From Flavobacteriaceae bacterium (GTDB lineage: Bacteria; Bacteroidota; Bacteroidia; Flavobacteriales; Flavobacteriaceae): a DNA stretch of 64,000 nucleotides. Shown piece by piece: positions 27,008 through 36,000 of this stretch. Made by a program: the position numbers and the translations under genes. The stretch's first letter is position 1. Every line of letters begins with the position of its first letter. The stretch is taken from NCBI GenBank assembly GCA_002723295.1, contig PBNP01000024.1:1-64000 (forward strand), in the 5' to 3' direction. The notes below the pieces were generated by a model. That model worked only from the letters and a program-made list of their open reading frames with translations, ran no database searches and had not been told where the DNA came from.

Positions 27008-27539
27008 AGTATGGTGATATCATTAAATAAACAATAACTCCCGTGATGGCTATATATAGCCATATTGGAAATGTTATTTTAGCAATTTTCTTATGATCTG
27101 CAAAAAGCTTTGATATTGCTCTAACATATGTGATTAAAACCATAGGAATGATACCAATGGACAAAACTATGTGAGTTATTAAAATAAAAAAATAAATATA
27201 CCTAACTAAACCTTCTCCTCCATATGGGGTTGGAACAGTTGTCATGTGATAAGCCACATACATTAACAAAAAAACTACAGATAGAGCAATTGCCATTTTC
27301 ATTAATTTTTCATGAAAATCTATTTTCTTTTTTTTGATGGCAAAATATGCAATTATTAAAATAAAAGATGTTAAGGCATTTATACCAGCATATATAGGCG
27401 GTAAAAAATGAAGAGGTTTTGCATTTGGCAATCTAACGCCAAATAAAATTGCAACAGCTACTGGAACAGCAACAGAAACAACAATAATCCACTTTTTATA
27501 TTTAAGTGTTTTGGATTCAGAATTTTGTGATTTTAACAT
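26997..27539 (-). CDS. DUF420 (CtaM-like) membrane protein
   Basis: 180 residues with about five membrane helices and conserved His positions (YVAYHMTTVPTPYGGEG and ILITHIVLSIGIIPM). This is the DUF420 pattern; a family member, CtaM, is needed for haem-copper oxidase maturation in Firmicutes. The gene lies directly after the SCO gene in the oxidase operon, in line with an assembly role. Confidence 0.85.
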   Translation of the reverse strand: MLKSQNSESKTLKYKKWIIVVSVAVPVAVAILFGVRLPNAKPLHFLPPIYAGINALTSFILIIAYFAIKKKKIDFHEKLMKMAIALSVVFLLMYVAYHMTTVPTPYGGEGLVRYIYFFILITHIVLSIGIIPMVLITYVRAISKLFADHKKIAKITFPIWLYIAITGVIVYLMISPYYVI

Positions 27540-27545
27540 AATATA

Positions 27546-28244
27546 TTATTCATTTAATAATAGCGGGATGTCTTCTATGAGCATTTCTGTCCCTTCTTGT
27601 ATATTAGAATCCTCTTGGTCAATTCCTAAGTAATATACTATAGGATTTCCATATGGGTCCAATCTTGATCTGATAAACCCTTGTTTGTCTATTAAAGCAA
27701 AATACCCTTGATGCTCAAAACCACCAGCAACCTCTGGGTTTATTGATGAAAATATATTAAACCCATTGTTAGATAAATCAAATACTGCTTCTTTTGTAGA
27801 AGTTAGAAAGTGCCAGTTTTTTGAAAACACTTCATATAGATTAGCATATTTTTTAAGGATGTTAGGTGTGTCATTTTCTGGATCAATAGTAAAAGATGCA
27901 ATACCAAAATCGGCTCTTTCACCAAAGGCGGTTTCCAATCTCTTCATGTTTTTATTCATAATTGGACAAATACTTGGACATCTTGTGAAGAAAAACTCAA
28001 CAATGTAAACTTTATTATAAAAATCCTCATTAGAAATTAACAAACTGTCTTGGTTAGTCATTAAAAACGAAGGCACTTTTTTTGCTTCACCATTAATAGA
28101 TATATATGATAAAGGTTTTGCTTTAGTTGATCTGTTGTTTTCTACTATTTTGGAGTTTTTAACCCTGTCTAAAATAGAAGGAACAATTATAATTGATAAA
28201 ACTAAAATTATCACACCTAGAAAAAAGTAGTACCATTTTTTCAT
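27546..28244 (-). CDS. SCO1/SenC-family copper chaperone
   Basis: 232 residues, membrane-anchored by an N-terminal helix, with a thioredoxin fold. The copper site is complete: CPSICP (CxxxC) and the later His in FEHQGYFALID. The protein delivers copper to the CuA site of subunit II or acts as a thiol reductase there. It follows a thioredoxin-like gene in the oxidase operon and ends six bases before DUF420 begins. Confidence 0.93.
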   Translation of the reverse strand: MKKWYYFFLGVIILVLSIIIVPSILDRVKNSKIVENNRSTKAKPLSYISINGEAKKVPSFLMTNQDSLLISNEDFYNKVYIVEFFFTRCPSICPIMNKNMKRLETAFGERADFGIASFTIDPENDTPNILKKYANLYEVFSKNWHFLTSTKEAVFDLSNNGFNIFSSINPEVAGGFEHQGYFALIDKQGFIRSRLDPYGNPIVYYLGIDQEDSNIQEGTEMLIEDIPLLLNE

Positions 28245-28255
28245 AATTGAAACCT

Positions 28256-28906
28256 TTATCTAATTGAATATTTTTTTAAAGCTAAACGATATTCAGCTAG
28301 TATAACTTTTATATCATCCTCCATCTTATTATTTATTTCAGCAACAGATCGTGCATCAAAACCATAAAGAGTTCCAATATCATCATCATCACGACCTCTT
28401 AGGTTCAAATTTCTATCAATAATAAAAGCATATGGTGAACTATTTTTAGAGTCTAAATTTAAAGGAGCGTTTAAACTTAAAAAGTGTTTATGAATTGCAT
28501 TGACAGATCCTTTTAAGAATTTCCAATTTATTAGATCAGTTCCAACGCCAGATTTGAGTTCTTCTTTTAATCCCATGACTTCATCTTCTTGATCTTCGGT
28601 AATTAAAATTACAAATTGAAAATCTTTAAACTTGTAAAATCGTTTATAAATTTTTTGATTTAAATTAAAAGCTTCACCTTTTTTTAAAGAAATATCTGAC
28701 CCCCAATAGCAAAGAACTGTTATATGCCCTTTTAGACTTACATCTTTTCCGTTAAGTGAAGTAAAATCAGATACTTCAAACACGTTTGTAGTTAGAACTG
28801 GAAGTTTTGCAAAATTGTTCTTTCCTGATGCAAAAAACAAATAAATAAATACAGGAAAAATAAATAGCACCCCAAGAACAAGAATCTTTTCTGTTTCCTT
28901 TTTCAT
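28256..28906 (-). CDS. Membrane-anchored thioredoxin-like protein without CxxC
   Basis: 216 residues. There is one N-terminal helix (KILVLGVLFIFPVFIYLFF), then a thioredoxin-like pattern: SLKGHITVLCYWGSD where the CxxC would be, FQFVILITED, and SSPYAFIIDRNLNLRGR. The active-site Cys pair is missing and only a single Cys sits just before the usual position (VLCYWG). It therefore looks like a degenerate SCO/TlpA relative, placed just before the true SCO gene. Function not assigned; possibly structural in oxidase assembly. Confidence 0.6.
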   Translation of the reverse strand: MKKETEKILVLGVLFIFPVFIYLFFASGKNNFAKLPVLTTNVFEVSDFTSLNGKDVSLKGHITVLCYWGSDISLKKGEAFNLNQKIYKRFYKFKDFQFVILITEDQEDEVMGLKEELKSGVGTDLINWKFLKGSVNAIHKHFLSLNAPLNLDSKNSSPYAFIIDRNLNLRGRDDDDIGTLYGFDARSVAEINNKMEDDIKVILAEYRLALKKYSIR

Positions 28907-28936
28907 ATAAAATTATAACGCTTTATAGCTCAGTTT

Positions 28937-29320
28937 TTAAAAGTTCCAGCTTACAAATCCTCTCTCCATAATATCATAAATATAGTCTCCCTCTATTAAT
29001 AAAATGAAAACCAAATAAGGTATAAGTATTATTAATGGTAAGATTATAGAGTTTTTCAATCCATCATTCTCATCACGAACATGCATAAAATCCCACGCTA
29101 TATAATAGGCTTTGACAATTGTTAAAAAAATAAAAATCCAATTGAGCAATTTCATTTTTAAAAAAGGAATCATTAATATTTGAGGCTTTGTAATTCCTAA
29201 AGCTACCTCAATTATTGTGACTATCGATAAAAAAATCAGTACCCCCCAAATTTTTTGTTCGTTAGACTTAAACTTTAGAAGTCCTTTAAAAATTGCGAGT
29301 TTTTGTGAATCGTGTCCCAT
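28937..29320 (-). CDS. Cytochrome c oxidase subunit IV
   Basis: 127 residues with three hydrophobic helices (IWGVLIFLSIVTIIEVALGI, LNWIFIFLTIVKAYYIAW, IILPLIILIPYLVFILLI) in the pattern of prokaryotic subunit IV (CyoD/CtaF-like). The segment VKAYYIAWDFMHVRDE is characteristic. It lies ten bases after subunit III. Confidence 0.9.
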   Translation of the reverse strand: MGHDSQKLAIFKGLLKFKSNEQKIWGVLIFLSIVTIIEVALGITKPQILMIPFLKMKLLNWIFIFLTIVKAYYIAWDFMHVRDENDGLKNSIILPLIILIPYLVFILLIEGDYIYDIMERGFVSWNF

Positions 29321-29330
29321 AATTTATAAA

Positions 29331-30311
29331 TTAAACCAAGTAAAAGAAAGTAAAAACAAAAACCCAGACTAAATCTACAAAATGCCAATATAAACCAACT
29401 TTTTCAATCATTTCATAATGACCTCTTCTTTCATATGTTCCAAGCAAGACATTAAAAAAGATGATTATATTAATTATAACTCCTGAAAAAACATGAAAAC
29501 CATGGAATCCAGTTATAAAAAAGAAAAAATTTGCAAAAAGTCTATTGCCATATTCATTTCTAATTAAATTTGCACCCCTAACAATAATTTCTGCATCTTG
29601 AATTTTATTTAAAGAATCTTCTCTGTTAAGGATAGTCTTTTTGCCTTCTGAATTTATTAACTCTGTTCGAATTAATAAATCTGCGTTTTTTATAAAACCA
29701 CTTTTAACTTCAGAAAGAGAAATTTCTGAAATAGATGATTCAGAAGTAAACCATATGCCAGAACTTTTTGTGTGAGTAGTTCTTTGTGTAGGAATTTCAA
29801 TAGCAAAGTCGTCTATAGAAACTCGCTTTAAATCAGTATTTACAAATTGTAATATTTGACCTCCTCTGGTTTCTAATGCTCCATATTCTCCTTTTATGAA
29901 ATTTTTCCACTCCCAGGCCTGTGAGCCAACAAAAATAGCCCCTCCAATTATAGTTAAAAGCATATAAAATGCAACTTTTGACTTATTCATATTATGGCCT
30001 GCATCGACAGCTAGAACCATAGTTACTGAAGAAAAAATAAGTATAAATGTCATCAATGCAACATAATACATAGGAGCATCAACTCCATGAAGAAAAGGAA
30101 AATGAGTAAAAACCTCATCAGCAATTGGCCATGAATTGATGTTTTTAAAACGTGAAAAAGCATAAGAAACAAGAAATCCAGAAAAAGTTAAAGCATCTGA
30201 TACAATAAAAAACCACATCATTAATTTTCCATAACTAGCTTTTAATGGTTTTTTAGCCCCCCCCCAAAGAAGTTCATCATTATTATCATTCTTACTTGCA
30301 ATTACTTCCAT
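29331..30311 (-). CDS. Cytochrome c oxidase subunit III, long form with polar insert
   Basis: 326 residues. The helices GKLMMWFFIVSDALTFSGF, MYYVALMTFILIFSSVTMVLA, AFYMLLTIIGGAIFVGSQAWEW, NFFFFITGFHGFHVFSGVI and VGLYWHFVDLVWVFVFTFFYLV are subunit III signatures, including the GFHxxHV and YWHFVDxVW motifs. Between the third of these helices and the next (about residues 142-258) lies a polar domain of more than 100 residues that short subunit III proteins lack, including the one encoded next door. Its role is unknown. Confidence 0.92.
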   Translation of the reverse strand: MEVIASKNDNNDELLWGGAKKPLKASYGKLMMWFFIVSDALTFSGFLVSYAFSRFKNINSWPIADEVFTHFPFLHGVDAPMYYVALMTFILIFSSVTMVLAVDAGHNMNKSKVAFYMLLTIIGGAIFVGSQAWEWKNFIKGEYGALETRGGQILQFVNTDLKRVSIDDFAIEIPTQRTTHTKSSGIWFTSESSISEISLSEVKSGFIKNADLLIRTELINSEGKKTILNREDSLNKIQDAEIIVRGANLIRNEYGNRLFANFFFFITGFHGFHVFSGVIINIIIFFNVLLGTYERRGHYEMIEKVGLYWHFVDLVWVFVFTFFYLV

Positions 30312-30347
30312 AAATATTTGAAATTAATTTTAGCAAATTTATTAATT

Positions 30348-30908
30348 CTAACGGTACAAAACCATAAATAAATACAAATAAAGCCAAAGAAAATCTAGGA
30401 AATGCCAAAAAATAACTCCAAGTTGAATACCAAGTTTATTTGACCCAATATATTTATTTGCTGAAATCTTATAAAAAACTTTAAGTAGCACAATTATTCC
30501 TGCAATTAAGTGAACTAAATGGACTATTACTAAAACATACAAAAAGGAGGTTGTAATTGAACTTTGAGCACCTGTAAAATAATATCCAGATTTTATAATT
30601 TCTTGAAACCCTTTAAATTGATAGAAAACAAAAAGAAAAGCTAAAAAAATAGTTGTGGAAACAAGAATTAAAGATTTAGGCTTATTATTTTTTAAAACAT
30701 AGTGTTTGGCTAAATGAAAAGTTAAACTGCTGATTAATAATAAAATTGTACTAATAGTAAATGCAAAAGGTATTTCAAATGAACTTAACCAATCTGATCT
30801 ATAAGAGCTAACAACATATGCACTTGTTAATCCTGCAAAGGTCATTGTAATGCTTATCATGCCAATTAACAGCATCATTTTTTTTGAATTCTCTTGTTTT
30901 CTATTCAT
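30348..30908 (-). CDS. Cytochrome c oxidase subunit III-like protein, short form
   Basis: 186 residues with five helices and the ending FWHFLDFLWLYLYLFMVLYR, the family WHFxDxxW motif. HLVHLIAGIIVL replaces the GFHxxHV helix. It lies between cyoE and the long subunit III gene. Paired short and long subunit III genes are common in Bacteroidota oxidase operons; together they may complete the seven-helix subunit or serve as alternatives. Confidence 0.88.
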   Translation of the reverse strand: MNRKQENSKKMMLLIGMISITMTFAGLTSAYVVSSYRSDWLSSFEIPFAFTISTILLLISSLTFHLAKHYVLKNNKPKSLILVSTTIFLAFLFVFYQFKGFQEIIKSGYYFTGAQSSITTSFLYVLVIVHLVHLIAGIIVLLKVFYKISANKYIGSNKLGIQLGVIFWHFLDFLWLYLYLFMVLYR

Positions 30909-30912
30909 GATT

Positions 30913-31782
30913 TTAAATTATAATAATTTTGTCCATAATATATATTATCTGAACAAATGTTATATAGAAAATACTAGCATACATTAAATTTTTTGCAGAA
31001 GAGTCATCTCTGTTTTTCATAAGTCTTATACCAAAAAACAAGAAGAATAAGCCTAATAAAAGTACTACTAATCCTCCCATAAAAGAAAGACTTAAACTTC
31101 CAGTGTAAGAACTTATAGGTAATAAGGATATTACTATTGTCCAAACAGAATAAAAAACTATCTGAAAAGCGGTAGCTGTATCTTTTTTTCCTGTTGGCAG
31201 CATTTTAAATCCAGCTTTTTTATAATCCTCATCAAGCATCCACCCAATAGCCCAAAAATGAGGAAACTGCCAAAAAAATTGAAACATAAATAAAACTCCT
31301 GGTTCTATTCCAAAATTTCCTGAATATGCAACCCAGCCTAACATATAAGGAATTGCTCCTGGAATTGCGCCAATAAAAACAGATAATGGAGTTAAAGATT
31401 TTAAAGGAGTATATCCAAAGACATATATTATAATTGCTATTGTTCCAAAAACAGCAGTTTTTAGATTAAGAAAATATAAAGATGTAACTCCAATAATAGT
31501 TAATAGAATCGCAATAATAAGAGCTTGAATATAGGTCATCCTATTTGCTGGAAGTGGCCTATTTAAAGTTCTTTTCATTAGACTATCTTTATTTTTTTCT
31601 AATAATTGGTTGTATACATTTGAAGCCCCTACCATAGCATACCCTCCAATAAATAGAAGAAAAACTGAATTCCAATTAATTATTTCTGCAGCTAAAAAAT
31701 ATCCTGCAAGGGAAGAAAAAACTACACTTAAAGCTAGTCGCATTTTAGTTAGCTGAAAAAAATCACTAAGTGTTAGTTTCAA
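30913..31782 (-). CDS. cyoE: Protohaem IX farnesyltransferase (haem O synthase)
   Basis: 289 residues, UbiA-type prenyltransferase with about nine helices. The first Asp-rich site reads NVYNQLLEKNKDSLMKRTLNRP, and a second occurs around GWMLDEDYKKAGFKMLP. It farnesylates haem B to haem O for the oxidase. The only in-frame start upstream of the conserved core is a TTG at 31782, directly preceded by an in-frame TAA; the next ATG (31743) would cut into the LTKxRLALSVVFSS helix. First gene of the oxidase operon. Confidence 0.93.
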   Translation of the reverse strand: MKLTLSDFFQLTKMRLALSVVFSSLAGYFLAAEIINWNSVFLLFIGGYAMVGASNVYNQLLEKNKDSLMKRTLNRPLPANRMTYIQALIIAILLTIIGVTSLYFLNLKTAVFGTIAIIIYVFGYTPLKSLTPLSVFIGAIPGAIPYMLGWVAYSGNFGIEPGVLFMFQFFWQFPHFWAIGWMLDEDYKKAGFKMLPTGKKDTATAFQIVFYSVWTIVISLLPISSYTGSLSLSFMGGLVVLLLGLFFLFFGIRLMKNRDDSSAKNLMYASIFYITFVQIIYIMDKIIII

Positions 31783-31804
31783 TTATTTTGAATTAAATCG
31801 TTTG

Positions 31805-31812
31805 CAAAGATA
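31805..31812 (-). promoter_or_regulatory. Candidate -7 box for cyoE oxidase operon
   Basis: Minus-strand TATCTTTG matches TAnnTTTG, 22 bases before the TTG start of cyoE and just after the tonB terminator. No clear -33 box. Because the preceding gene is terminated, a promoter is needed here. Confidence 0.5.
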
Positions 31813-31819
31813 GTTCAAC

Positions 31820-31848
31820 AAAAAATCCCGACTATAATTGTCGGGATA
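31820..31848 (-). terminator. Intrinsic terminator after tonB
   Basis: Minus strand: ATCCCGAC-AATTATA-GTCGGGAT followed by a T run. A perfect 8-bp stem with a GC-rich middle starts five bases after the tonB stop and isolates tonB from the oxidase operon. Confidence 0.88.
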
Positions 31849-31852
31849 AATT

Positions 31853-32560
31853 TTAGTTTAATTTAAAGGTTATTGGAATTGAAAAGGGAACTCGAACTGC
31901 TCTCCCCCTCTGTTTGCCAGGTGTCATTCTTGGTAGTTTAGCAATTATTCTCTCTGCTTCATTTTCTAAATTTTTATCTGGACCTCTCATTCTAATGCTT
32001 CCTATAGTTCCATCCTTATTAATAATAAAGCTAACATAAACCCTTCCTTGAATACCCATTTCTTGAGCTATATCAGGGTATCTGAAGTTTTTTTTAATAT
32101 GTTTATTTATTTGTTGTTGAAAACAACTGCGTCTTTCAGATTTTTTCACTCCTTCACAACCAGGATAAATTGGAACATCTTCAATAACAGCAAAAGGAAC
32201 ATCAACATCATCAAACTCATCCTCTATCTCAATGTCCTCAATTTCAACAATTTCTTCTTGATCAGTCTCTGTAGATTCAATAACTGTTTCTTCTACTTCC
32301 TCCTCATCTTCAACAACTTCAATTACTTCTGGAGCAGGAGGTGGTGGAGGTGGAGGTGGTGGAGTCTTAATTTGTTCTGTTATAGGTATATCTTCATCAT
32401 CATCATCATCAACACTTAAAGCTTCGTAATCATATGTTCTTGCATAAGTTTTCCATTCAATAGCTCGCCATGTAATTAGTAATATTAAGCTTAGGCCTAT
32501 AACAAAAAATAATGAGCTATTTTTTGAAAGATCAGCTTTTGGATTTTTTTTGGGTTGCAT
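31853..32560 (-). CDS. tonB: Energy transducer TonB
   Basis: 235 residues. An N-terminal anchor helix (SLFFVIGLSLILLITWRAI) is followed by an Asp run and a proline run (nine Pro after KT) with an acidic Glu/Asp linker of the periplasm-spanning type, the Bacteroidota YPGCEG motif (about residue 132), and a C-terminal TonB domain (FRYPDIAQEMGIQGRVYVSFIINKDG ... VPFSIPITFKL). It transmits proton-motive force to TonB-dependent receptors such as the SusC in this window. Monocistronic by position: terminator behind, gcvH in front. Confidence 0.94.
   Translation of the reverse strand: MQPKKNPKADLSKNSSLFFVIGLSLILLITWRAIEWKTYARTYDYEALSVDDDDDEDIPITEQIKTPPPPPPPPPAPEVIEVVEDEEEVEETVIESTETDQEEIVEIEDIEIEDEFDDVDVPFAVIEDVPIYPGCEGVKKSERRSCFQQQINKHIKKNFRYPDIAQEMGIQGRVYVSFIINKDGTIGSIRMRGPDKNLENEAERIIAKLPRMTPGKQRGRAVRVPFSIPITFKLN
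32394..32411 (-). repeat. TGA/TCA trinucleotide repeat in tonB
   Basis: Six tandem TCA units on the plus strand encode the Asp run of TonB. Changes in copy number would add or remove Asp residues without shifting the frame. Confidence 0.8.
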
Positions 32561-32645
32561 GATTTAAGTGTTTAAAGATGCTAATCTAAAAAAAAATGTA
32601 AAAATAACCTCAATTAAACAAGTATTGTTACCAGATTTATTTATT

Positions 32646-33029
32646 TTAATCATGATTAATTAATTTTTTATACCCACTAGAATCCAAAAGTTCATTTATT
32701 TCTTCTGGATTAGAAATCTTTATTTTAATCATCCAACCATTAGTATATGGTTGACTATTAACTAGTTCTGGGTTCGATTCTAAGTCTTCATTCAAAGATT
32801 CTACAGTACCTGAAATGGGCATGAAAAGATCGGATACTGTCTTAACAGCTTCTACAGTCCCAAAAACCGCTTCTCTTTCTAATTTTTCACCTAGAGTTTC
32901 TATTTCTACGTAGACAATGTCACCTAATTCACTCTGGGCAAAATGAGTTATTCCAACCGTAGCAGTCTCTCCATCTATAGAAACCCATTCATGATCTTTT
33001 GTATATTTTAAATTTTCCGGAATATTCAT
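32646..33029 (-). CDS. gcvH: Glycine cleavage system H protein
   Basis: About 127 residues. The lipoyl domain has the attachment Lys in GTVEAVKTVSDLFMP; the opening NIPENLKYTKDHEWV and the closing TNGWMIKIK are standard. It carries the methylamine intermediate between the P, T and L proteins of glycine cleavage. The track start lies seven codons upstream; ATG 33029 gives the usual MNIPENL. The other gcv genes are not in this window. Confidence 0.96.
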   Translation of the reverse strand: MNIPENLKYTKDHEWVSIDGETATVGITHFAQSELGDIVYVEIETLGEKLEREAVFGTVEAVKTVSDLFMPISGTVESLNEDLESNPELVNSQPYTNGWMIKIKISNPEEINELLDSSGYKKLINHD

Positions 33030-33047
33030 TAATATAATTTTTGAAAA

Positions 33048-33055
33048 CAAATTTA
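33048..33055 (-). promoter_or_regulatory. Candidate -7 box for gcvH
   Basis: Minus-strand TAAATTTG matches TAnnTTTG, 18 bases before the preferred gcvH ATG and after the sprA stop. No -33 box at the usual spacing. Confidence 0.4.
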
Positions 33056-33079
33056 ATTGTTTAGTATTATTTTCATCAC

Positions 33080-36000
33080 TTAATTTCCAAAATTATATCT
33101 AATTGTTATACCAGATCGAATTGTAGTTTGAGGAAAAGCGGTAGATATTACAAATTCAGAAAAGTTGTGGTCATAAAATAATAAAGCAGTTAAATTTCTT
33201 GATAAAGAATAATCAGAACTAAATTTTATTGAAAGTTGAGTTTGACCAGCTGTAACTTGATTATTATTATACTCTAAATTCCTTAATACAGTTAGATTTT
33301 TACGATAAGAAACATCAGCTTTTATATTTAAATCTCCGCTTAAAGATGATCTTTTTCCACCTATTCGTGTGACCATTCTAACATCTTTAACCCTATAACC
33401 TAAGCCTAAAATAAATTCATTTCCAGATGATTCAGTTAATAAACTATTATCAAGGCTTAATGATAAGGCTCTATCTTTTTTGAATTCAGCTAGAAACCTA
33501 AATGAATTTTTAAATTCAAGATCTAATCGGATTAGCGGATTAAATTGTTCAACTAAATTAATATTTGAATATATTTTTTCTGTTATAATATTTCCTGCAC
33601 CATCTAATTTTTGAGGTAAAATAGGGTCAAAATCTAAGTTAGACTGAAAATTATTTAATGTAAAACTAGCTCTATATGCATGAGAAAGAGTAAATCTTTC
33701 AAACACCTTTTTAAATGATGATAAATTACTTAGTCCTGTATACTTTAAATTCCAATTAGGCAAAGGTTTTCTATTTATTGGATTTAAATCAATTTTATTT
33801 GGGTCTATCCCTGAATAAGCAGATATAAATGCTCCTATCAAAACTAATTGATGGTTCTTTCCAAAACCATATGGAAATCCATCTGAATCTACTTCATTAT
33901 TAGTAACTGAATTGATTTCAACTAATCTATTAGAAATAATGATTCTATTATTTCTAAATTTTTCAAAAATTGGATTGTTTACATCCTCCAATTTATCAAA
34001 AGCTGTCTTTATAAGAATTGTTGAAGTTCCAAAATTTCCGTAAATATTAGGATTCAATGGAATATAATCTGAATTTTCCAATCTAAAGTTTTCAGATTTA
34101 TTCTCGGAATAGTTTCTGTCAATATTTAAATCAACAACTAAATCTTTAAATGGAGACCATTGTGTAGAAATATTTAAACTGTAATTATGAATCTGATTGA
34201 AAGTCTGGTTAAAATTTGTGAAACTTGTTATCCATCCTTTTTTTGCAGATTCATATCTAATATCTGCCTGACTTCCAAAAGTAAAAGCTGTCGACGGCCT
34301 GTTTGTTCCAAAAAACCCTAAACTAGGTAAGAAGCCAGGTAAAACGGTTCCATTATTTTCAGAATAATTAAACTGTAAGCGTTTTATAGTATTTAGTAAA
34401 TCAACTATACGTTTAATCCTTTTTTTGTTTTTCTGTTTTCTAGATTCTTTTTTCTTGTCTTTAACAATATTATTACCTTGAATAGGCTTTTTATTATCAT
34501 TTAAACCTAGGGTAGAATATAGTTTTTGGAAAGATATTGCTCCTGAAAAAGTCTTGGTGTTAGCATTCTGGACAGTATTCACAATCCCTAGCTTTGATCC
34601 ATCCTCCGACATAACTTCTGCTTGTCCTTCAGGCCCTCTTTGCCAACTAAAATCTCCAGTATAATTATAATTTGCATCAAGAAAACTTAAAAAAGGTATA
34701 AATCTAAATGGTAATTTATAGTTTGCAGAAATAGATTGATTGTAATTATTTGCCTCACCAACATCCCATATATTATCCCATATAGCATTCTTTATTTTGT
34801 TTGATGCAGATGGGTCAAAATTTCTTATAATTCTATTATTATATGCGTTGAAACTAATTCTTAGAGACTTTGTGAGATTATGATTTATTCTATAATTCCA
34901 ATCAAATAAAAAGTTCCGCTGTTCTAGATTTGGAAGACTTAATTGGTTAATTGCATCAATCCCTTCAGTATAAATTTCTCTAAATCTTTGTGTTCTAAAA
35001 CTTCTATTAATATTTGTTGTAATTGACAAGCTACTTGGAATAGGGCTAAAGTTTAATTCTTTTAGCCATTGCCAATAATTCTTTTGGTTTAACTTCTTGA
35101 TTTTGGAAAATGGTTTAATTTCAAAAGAAGAAAAACTATATGAATAATTTACTGCAAGTAATAAGTCTAAATGTTTTTGATCTTCTATTTCATAATCATG
35201 ATGTAACATTTCATTATATGCATAGGAAAAGTCAAAATTCTCTGGACTATAAATACGTTTTTTGTTTTCATTGAAACTTATTTTTCTAACCCCTATTAAA
35301 CTTATACTTTTTCTCTTTGTATAATCAATTGCCTGACTTTTAATAGAATCTCTTTGAGAACTTCTTGTTGAAGTGTCTAATCTATCTTTCAATAGAATAT
35401 CTTGGTAAAATGGATCATATTCAGGCGTAATGTTTGTTTCTCCTAACCCTATATTTAATGGTAATATTATTCCCCATTTTTTTGGCAAAACTTTTCCTAA
35501 ATTAAATTCGGAGACTAAATCAAATTGAGAAATTGCCTCTCTATTACTCTGGTTAGGTGATTGATCAATATTGCCAAATCCTATAGTAGAGAATTTTCCA
35601 TTAGCTGAAAATGATCCTAAGTCAGTAATGTTTAAATCCATTGATCCCGTTGCAGCCCAGCCACCTTGTGATTCAATACCTGAAATACGGAGCTCATTAA
35701 ACCAAACTTCACCAGAGAGTGTTTCTGACAAATTCTCTGATGGATTTTTAACTCCTATCATAATATTCCTTATAGTACCAAGAGAGGGGTTCCCTTTAAC
35801 AACAAATTTATACTTCTTGATTCCTGGCAATTGACTAATTGGTTTAAATTCTTCAATTCTATTTAAGTTTTCATCAAAATATATTGCATCTCCAAAATTG
35901 TTGTATTGTAAAGATTTAGCTTTAAGTTTTGCTAAAAGATTCAGGGAAACCTCAATTGAATTACTCTCTGGTATCCAAACAGCTTCTGGACTAAATTTAT

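Noticed and set aside
32394-32411. Trinucleotide repeat as a phase-variation switch
   Set aside because: The unit is three bases within a coding region, so copy changes cannot shift the frame; only the Asp run length would vary.
32048-32419. 123-residue plus-strand ORF opposite tonB
   Set aside because: It is a shadow: its Asn/Phe- and Trp/Arg-rich composition mirrors the acidic and proline codons of tonB.
32646-32659. TTAATCATGATTAA palindrome at the gcvH stop as a regulatory site
   Set aside because: It overlaps the stop codon and is AT-rich; the pairing is short and lacks a T run, so neither operator nor terminator is supported.
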